Source: Tanypteryx hageni (taxonomy: Eukaryota > Arthropoda > Insecta > Odonata > Petaluridae). Taken from it: 64,000 nucleotides of DNA. The stretch spans positions 194,750,370-194,814,369 of the forward strand of contig CM054115.1 in NCBI GenBank assembly GCA_028673005.1, in the 5' to 3' direction. A program made the translations under genes and the position numbers. Under the pieces are notes generated by a model. It made no database searches. It worked only from the letters and a program-made list of their open reading frames with translations, and was not told where the DNA came from. Below, piece by piece: positions 58,101-64,000 of this stretch (position 1 is its first letter; each line of letters opens with the position of its first letter).

Positions 58101-58567
58101 AATGAATACCATTTCAGAGAACAACACGGCTTTTCCTGACACAAGTAGCTAAAGATATAGTCCCATTCTTGATTATGTAAATAACAAATAAAACTGATTT
58201 TAATCCATTGCAAAATATTTTTTTTTAAACTAAGGTGCAGGAGAGTATGCTCAGTACCATCAGCTAACTAACCTGTTTTGCAAAAAAGCGAGGATGTTTC
58301 CTCTTTTCTTTGCTGCCTGCGCACTGTAGAAGTCAATGCGCCCCTGTATGTAATCTGAAAATGCTTCCTTGTCGCTAGCAAAGCACTCTTTCGCTTCTTT
58401 CCTTTCTCTGTTGGCCTGTTTTTCAGCATTCTCAGCACTTACGTTAGGGAAGGCACCCTTCAACGATTTGAAACACTGTAGATGCAAGTCTCCTTGATTA
58501 GATGTCATGACTAGACGGCGGGCGAAAGAGAGTATGGTTCAAACGTCTGCGGTGACGACTAGCGGTA
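55131..58567 (-). mobile_element. DNA transposon, family not classified
   Basis: The left edge aggggtcgtccttaaattat, followed by gtaaggccattttcgg and a pyrimidine run, is of a kind seen at ends of DNA transposons. A multi-piece minus-strand gene fills the rest (see 55729-58508). The right end could not be found; a hAT-like element lies at 58576. It sits inside a Gypsy gag. Confidence 0.55.
55729..58508 (-). pseudogene. Uncharacterised transposon protein (DDE-like)
   Basis: Starts at 58508 (MTSNQGDLHLQCFKSLKGAF) with a coiled-coil-like charged region. Broken pieces in order are VASKIRALESKLSNQILTRD, DLLKTILDITAFGAATHERR, TLNDLHEELQEIGFQLSSNA then TYVRLLPKNS, VPVRLRRAQSDSLKAHPDGR and STASIRY-like text. 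Next come QQVAFISHDDKERVPIDM (an acidic pair), RVKLPDHDWVIAERHKLI, VSYSGPTYIAIRSGKHDSST, KPVVIISAHGGPDETPR, FVVINAPGCNAFNRVERRMA, MLRHDAYGDHLNS and VIAEYKHPG. The C terminus has a zinc-finger-like CSTCRHYFDTKKGITSHIKA. I recall this motif order from many unnamed arthropod and cnidarian proteins but know no assigned function. Spaced acids in HDD, (D)GGPDE and E-rich text suggest an RNase H-like transposase. At least five frame breaks are present. Confidence 0.6.
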
Positions 58568-58575
58568 GACTCAGG

Positions 58576-60369
58576 CAGGGTCGTGACACTCAAAGTTAGA
58601 AAACGAGGACAGCCTAAACCTTACCCCTACAACCCCTCCGTCGCTGCAGTGCATTTTGTTATGGCCCTCCCATTGGTCAAAGACATTGCCAGGCAACGAG
58701 CTACGTAAGCAGATGCTTCTCCCTCCCCCCCCCTCTCCACTGTTCCCCCACCCACTCACTGCCTGCTTTTCGTAGGGGCAGAATTTTTAACAGTTCTGAA
58801 AACAATTTACCCATCAAATGTTTGTGTGGGAATTGGTACACACTTTTAAAAGAAAAGAACAGATATTTCTTTATACGTTTATTGAGAAAAAAGACGGCAA
58901 ATCAATTTACAAAATATAACAATAATATTATTGGTCCATTGATCTGTAGAAACAAATATAGGACAAGGTTGGCATAGTATAAACATGAATGGATATCACA
59001 TAAGAGCTTCTTTAGGAGCACATCATGAGCAAAAATAATAAATTCTAAACATTACTGATGTAATAAAAGTACATTCAAAAATTTTTAAGCAAGAAGTAAT
59101 AGATTACAGTTATATCGTAATATATACATAAAAAAATCCAGAAAGTCCTTTACATTATAATACAATACAATAAGTTATACACAGAGCTTTTAAACTTAGG
59201 TACATTTACATTCTTAATATGATTAGGAAGTTGATTGTACAATCTTACACACATGGCTTTAGGCCCTTGATGAAACATGGATAATTGTTGTTGATTAACA
59301 TGCAATCCTCAACTACAGGAATAATTAATAATAATAAGCTATAATACATGCTTTACTCAGATCAAAAAATAAATCAAGAGTTTTATGACCAACATTGATT
59401 TTATGTACAAAAGGTTAAGGAAATATTTACAGTAATCACCACAACAAAAATTAAATATGGAATAGCACTCCTCCTCAATAACTTATTAGCTTTATACAAA
59501 GAATTAGCTTTGGGTGCCAATTCAACAGACTTCCTGACTCCAAGTTGATGCAAGACACCTTCCTTATTTGGACCCCTTTAATGAGAAACATGAAAATTTC
59601 AGTAATAAGTAACGATCAAAATAATCCGAGCTTATCCTATCTATGCTATGTAATATAGAGGTTTTACTTTATGGTATTATATATAAATAAATATACCTCA
59701 TAAGGTTCTCCCTCATGGCACTACTAGGCCTGCATTGGGTCTGAAACCCCAAGGGGCCAGGTTGTGGGCACACTTCACCTTGCTCAGCTGCAGGAAGAAA
59801 ATACAAGTTAACCATAGAGTCGACTAACAACCAACACTATTAAATAATTCATGATGAATAACAGGAAAATGGTCATGCATGTACTTATCCATAGGCAACT
59901 AGGGAATAGATATATTAACCTTTTAAAAAATTAATGTACCTCTATACAATTTTGATGACACAACGAGAATCGTTGTTACATCATATTCTTACTATAATGG
60001 TTAAAGGCAACCCATTGAATGCTTTACGAGCTACATTCCATTGCATACCTTGAATAAATAATGATGTCAAAATACTAACTCGAGTAACCTCCTTTTCCCT
60101 ACAACTGGGGATGCAACACGTTGGCCAAACCATAACGAAATTTGCAACACTTCCCAACAACACAACAGATGCTGATTCAAATCCGTGGTAACCGTTAGAA
60201 TGCGTTGGAACCAGCATAAGCGCGTGCAAACAGCAAACGAGCGTAAGCGCCCGCTACCTACTTCCCCAACTCCCATACTTCCCCTCCAGTGCTATAGTGC
60301 GTTTTGTTATATTACCTCCACCCTGGCTCCAGACGGTCCCAGTTTTGCTATCCGAGTGCCGACCCCGTG
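58576..60369. mobile_element. Non-autonomous hAT-like element, copy B (1,794 bp)
   Basis: Starts CAGGGTCGTGACACT and ends GTGCCGACCCCGTG. Perfect 8-bp duplication GACTCAGG at 58568-58575 and 60370-60377. Shares its two ends and 58790-59118 with copy A; differs in carrying about 500 bp of LINE-derived sequence and lacking part of A's middle. Confidence 0.92.
59120..59350 (-). pseudogene. LINE C-terminal piece captured in copy B
   Basis: The minus strand from about 59278 reads MFHQGPKAMCVRLYNQLPNH, IKNVNVPKFKSSVYNLLY then a stop. This matches the G.R.YN.LP..I....F K..L..LL end of Jockey/CR1-like LINE proteins. The nearby words ttattggtcc and tataggacaa also occur in the 3' region of the LINE at 40785. 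Confidence 0.7.
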
Positions 60370-60548
60370 GACTCAGGTATATTGGGCCGCGCGTGGCGCA
60401 GCAATCTGATTCGGGAAATCTGATCGGCTGACAGCCGATGCGTTCAAACTGCGCATATGCGCCGACTTATCCGGACCTACCTTCAGTCGCCGGCGCGGCC
60501 ATGGGGTCGGCACTCGGATAGCAAAACTGGGACCGTCTGGAGCCAGGG
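60321..60548. repeat. 50-bp inverted repeat joining two hAT-like ends
   Basis: 60321-60370 (end of copy B) and 60499-60548 are nearly perfect reverse complements. The second arm is a separate, outward-facing terminal fragment of the same family (ATGGGGTCGGCACTCGG). The 128 bp between (60371-60498) is GC-rich and unclassified. Confidence 0.9.
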
Positions 60549-61090
60549 CATGTGGCGCTAGGGGTTAGCGCGACTGGGTGGGACGGATGGGCGAGTTCCA
60601 TCAGCGCCGCCTTCGGCCGAAGGCTCACGCTAGAAGCCTGGGCCAAGTTGGTCGAGGCCCGGAGGCAACTGCCAGGTGAGGAAACCCGGCATTGTGTGTA
60701 AGAAAAATTATAATTGTCGTTGATGCCCGGTAGATCTACCGAAAACCGAAATCGTCGATAGGTTGGCGTTGGGCATGCTACGACCTGAGGTCACGGCCGC
60801 TGTTATGTCAGGGAAGCCCGCAACGGTGAGAGGATTCCTGGAGCAGTTGGAGGCCGTGGAGCGTGGTTTAGGAGGCGCCGCTCTTTTGCCGCCGCACAGC
60901 GTGTATCTCCTCTATCTGGCCCGGCTCTATATGTGGAACCACGCTGTGAAAGTGTTTCGGTAGGACAGTTGGCCCAACTGATGGAGCGAGTCTCGCTATG
61001 CTTGGATGCGTAGGAGAGTCAGCCGGGGCTAGGACGAAGGAGGGGATCCGGGGACCGTGCATCCAGGGAGTGTCATACATGTGGCTCAAC
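60549..61090 (+). pseudogene. Gypsy gag continuation
   Basis: Resumes the gag broken at 55130: VALGV, WDGWASSISAAFGRRLTLEA then WAKLVEARRQLPGE. After a break come GMLRPEVTAAVMSGKPATVR, GFLEQLEAVERGL and a weak tail. GC-rich, with several stops. A 40-bp unrelated patch (60700-60745) interrupts it. The zinc-knuckle part is lost. Confidence 0.6.
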
Positions 61091-61369
61091 TCATTTTATA
61101 AGAGAAACCAAATTCCGTTCTAGTGAAAAAAAAATTTTTTCGGGAAAATACCAGAAGTTTTCTGTGAAACTAGTGTTTTTGTTCATACTTTTTAATTGTT
61201 TATTAAGCATTTAATGTTTCTAAGCATTGATTTTTATTGTAGTATCGATGATAAATTATCCTGAACATCCTACCTTTAAGAAATACTTGGAAAATTACGA
61301 ATAATGTAACATAGTCGAATGAAAAACATCGAGAATTTAATTCAGTCACCCGTAAGAAACTGGATTTTG
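61091..61369. other. No gene recognised
   Basis: AT-rich stretch with an A9/T6 run at 61124-61139; nothing recognisable. Confidence 0.5.
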
Positions 61370-61685
61370 GGGCAGTTGAAAGGGTTAAACAACTGAACCT
61401 ACTGACTATGGTCTCATTGTATATTTACTGTGCCATTGTTTGTAAAGAACAATGATACTTCATTGGAGTTAGCACACAACTCTGATATCCATTATTATAA
61501 TACAAGAAACAAAATTAACTACGCTAAATATTACCACAGCTTAAAACTTTTTATGTAGTCCTTCATATGCCAGAGCAAACCTATATAACAAACTCCAAAG
61601 AGACTTGAAAGAAATAACCAATATAGTGACTTTCAAGAAGAAACTAAAAACTTACCTTGTCAATAAAACCTACTACACCCACTCC
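61370..61685 (+). pseudogene. LINE C-terminal fragment
   Basis: The plus strand reads QLNLLTMVSLYIYCAIV, NSDIHYYNTRNKINYAKYYH and ARANLYNKLQRDLKEITNIV then TFKKKLKTYLV. These are the last blocks of a Jockey/CR1-like LINE protein, with frame slips. A Tigger end follows immediately at the TA of CCTACTA. Confidence 0.7.
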
Positions 61686-61985
61686 CCGCTTTAACGCTGT
61701 CCCAATTAGCACTGTTCCGCATCAAAGCTGAAAATAATTTGATACCTTTTCTGAATTGCACTCATGCATTCCACATTAATGCTCTTAAAAATTTCTGGTG
61801 TAATTTGTGAAGTCCACTGTGCATTTACAAAACACAAAACGTCAGTATTTGCAGTTGCTTGATGGTTCTGTGTACACTTGTTGATGTTTTTGTAGGTTAA
61901 AATATAGAGTGAACTTTGTTTAAATTATATTTTCCCTTTAAATAAAAAGATCATGAGTGATAAACGGCAGTAAGAGAAGAAAAAG
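61686..61985 (+). mobile_element. Tigger terminal part, related to 14130-15229
   Basis: Begins CACCCACTCCCCGCTTTAAC. Over about 290 bp it is the inverse of 14930-15229 (gaagtccactg, gtcagtatttgcagttgctt, gatggttctgtgtacacttg). It ends in the relic start codons MSDKRQ, matching MSDNQW of the first copy. No opposite end was found. Confidence 0.8.
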
Positions 61986-62197
61986 ATGAAAAGCTTAAAC
62001 TATTCTAGCACTAAAAGCAATGATTAAGAGTTAAACATTTGTGTGTAATAAACTTATTTTTTCTTCATGCGATAATGCATCAACTTATTGAATTAGAATT
62101 ATGTAAAATATAAGTTATAAAAAATGTGCTATAATATGAATATTCCAAAAATTTCAGGTAAATCCAATTATTAGGCAAAAAGTTATGTTTGTAATGA

Positions 62198-63430
62198 ACT
62201 ACAAAGGTAATTCAATAAGTAAAGACACAAATGCCATTATTTTAGAAGTAGAAGAAATTTGGTCAGATAAGTTGGCAACACTGCTAACCAGATGATCTTC
62301 AAACTGTCTGCGTCAGTTCTTTTGTTTAATTGTTTTGAGCACACATTTGTTTTAATGATGGTGGTTCCATTAGAAGACTTTAATTTGGTTGAAAAACATA
62401 GTGTAATCAGATTTTTGACTTCTGAAGGTGTTGCACCGGTAAACATCTGCAGTCATATGGTAGCGCAGTATGACAATGCTAGCATGAATCACAGAAATGT
62501 GACAAAGTGGATTCAAAGGTTTAAATAAGGTCGGAAAAGTATAGATGAAGAAGTGTTTTGGCAGACCAGTTGAAGTCTCCACTTCACAGCTCCAATATCA
62601 TATTGAACGAATGATTCGAGAAAATTTATAGGTAAATATTGGTAAAATTGCAGAGACATTTTCAGCTAGTGTTTGGACAATTCTTTCAATAATTCACAAT
62701 AAGCTGAATTTCCGAAAAATGTGTGCAAAAGGGGGACCGAGAATATTGAAGGTAATGATGATAAGGCTAAAAGACTCAGACTTGACCATTTAGTGAAAAA
62801 TCGCTATTTGATTGAAAATGAAGCTACTCTTGCTAATATTGCAATGAAACCTGGGTGCAACATTCGATCCTGAGTCAAAGAGAAAAGGCATGGAGTGGAA
62901 ATACCTGGAATCACCGGTGAAAAAGAAATTCAAAACAAGACCATAAGCAGGTAAGGTTATGCTTACGATTTTTTTTGGGACATGGGACCTATCTACTGTG
63001 ATTAACTGGAGAGCCAAAAAACCAGCAATAACCAGTATTATTCTGATCTGTTGAAGAATAAAGTCAAGTCTGCTTTACTCCTCAAATGTCCCAGATATCA
63101 AATAACAGTTGTTTGGCTGCAAGAAAACACCTATCATCAGTGTTCAAATAACCGAACAGACAATCGTTGAAATGGGCTGGGAAGTACTGCCTCATCCTGC
63201 CTATAGCCCAAACTAATCACGATATGATTTTAATTTGTTTGGATGCATGAAAAAAGCATTTTTCGAATAATGATGAAGTCAAATTTTTTTTACAAGATTG
63301 GCTCCAACACCAAGACAAAGAATTATTTACCACTGCAATATGAAACCTTGTAAATAGATGAGACAAGTACATAAATGTTTTAAGGGAAACTATATTAAAA
63401 ATTGTATTAGTCATTTTTAAATAACCATTG
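62198..63430 (+). pseudogene. mariner-like transposase, heavily decayed
   Basis: The plus strand reads HSVIRFLTSEGVAPVNICSH then MVAQYDNASMNHRNVTKWIQ (helix-turn-helix region), VSTSQLQYHIERMIREN, KIAETFSASVWTIL and HNKLNFRKMCAK (second helix-turn-helix). Later come TWVQHFDPESKR-like text (about 62850), VEMGWEVLPHPAYSP (63165), NLFGCMKKAF and the end LVNR.DKYI. The first Asp region and the SPDLAPSD region are damaged (SPN and stop). More than six frame breaks. A possible left end is ggtaattcaataagtaaaga at 62206; no right end was matched. Confidence 0.72.
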
Positions 63431-63646
63431 TTTAGATAACAGCATGTCTTTATTAATGAACTACACTTGTACATCAAAAGCAATCACTTCAATTAAATAT
63501 CTGCTGTCCATATGGTAGTGGTATTTAAAACTAGCCAGTCGGTGAGGGGTTAAAGGTGAAACTCACTAATAGTAGTTTTTGGCTTTAATAATAGAATGCA
63601 AACGTTTTTGCGAATAATTGTCATCATAGTTTTCACTGAAATAATG

Positions 63647-64000
63647 TGTAATGGGGACAATATGGGTTTTCCTTCCCTTTCATTGTAATGGGGATGATAT
63701 GGGTTTTCCTTTCCTTTCATTGTAATGGGGATCATATGGGTTTGCATTCCCTTTCATTGTAATGAGGACCATATGGGTTTTACTTCCCTTTCATTGTAAT
63801 GGGAAAGATATGGGTTTGGCTTCCGTTTTAGTGTAATGTGGTCCATATGGATCTTCCTTCCATTTTATTTTAATGGGGATCAAATGGGCTTTCCTTCCCT
63901 TTCATTGTAGTAGAGACCATATGGGTTATTCTTGCCTTTCATAGTAATGGGACCCATATGGGTAATCCTTCCCATTTATTGTAATGAAGACCATATGGGT
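63647..64000 (+). repeat. 37-bp minisatellite, at least 9 copies
   Basis: Units such as tatgggttttccttcccttt then cattgtaatggggatga repeat every 37 bp (tatggg at 63661, 63698, 63735 and onward), with 5-20 percent variation that rises toward the middle copies. The array continues beyond the window. Confidence 0.97.

Noticed and set aside
63647..64000. Regular repeat that could be taken for a CRISPR array
   Set aside because: The whole 37-bp unit repeats with no unique spacers, and the genome is eukaryotic.

Overview
This is a piece of an animal nuclear genome, most likely an arthropod and probably an insect. The reasons are AT-rich non-coding DNA, a spliced animal gene with GT..AG introns, and a mix of Penelope, Jockey/CR1-like, Ty3/Gypsy, hAT, Tigger/pogo, mariner and Mutator-like elements. 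There are no operons, bacterial genes or CRISPR arrays. The species cannot be named from the sequence.

The one clear host gene is on the minus strand between about 7.9 and 21.0 kb. Its exons at 20870-20952, 20418-20696, (putative) 9083-9141, 8197-8370 and 7946-8107 encode the N-terminal half of an OTUD7/Cezanne-type OTU deubiquitinase, up to and including the catalytic Asp-Gly-Asn-Cys. The later catalytic exons were not found in the window. Its large intron (9.1-20.4 kb) is full of mobile elements, and a 1 kb purine tract lies just downstream of the last recognised exon.

The rest is mostly nested transposon debris. 1.2-2.2 kb: a Penelope-like element in inverted form with a hammerhead-ribozyme-like motif at each end. 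2.5-4.3 kb: a broken Mutator-like transposase. 13.1-15.9 kb: a DUF659-type hAT gene split by two Tigger-type MITEs. 16-20 kb: a dispersed repeat, a second Penelope relic and a LINE. 22.5-25.4 kb: LINE fragments split by a mariner, a transplanted mariner piece, and a 130-bp-arm inverted repeat. 25.9-30.5 kb: a full-length CsRn1-like Gypsy element on the minus strand, flanked by inverted DNA. 32.4-38.1 kb: a pogo transposase gene split by a 4.4 kb hAT with a perfect 8 bp target duplication. 39.7-43.6 kb: another hAT gene split by a LINE. 43.7-45.3 and 58.6-60.4 kb: two copies of a non-autonomous hAT-like element with 8 bp duplications. 48.2-54.5 kb: a LINE split by a nearly intact Tigger and by a Tigger-derived MITE. 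54.6-61.1 kb: a Gypsy gag split by an unclassified transposon carrying a conserved uncharacterised protein. 62.2-63.4 kb: a second, decayed mariner. 63.6 kb to the end: a 37-bp minisatellite running off the window.

The mobile genes do not act together. The layout is a record of successive insertions, and several target duplications let the order be read. The most notable items are the paired hammerhead motifs, the CpG decay confined to one Gypsy LTR, the uncharacterised transposon protein family at 55.7-58.5 kb, and an intronless tRNA-Tyr relic at 32.1 kb.
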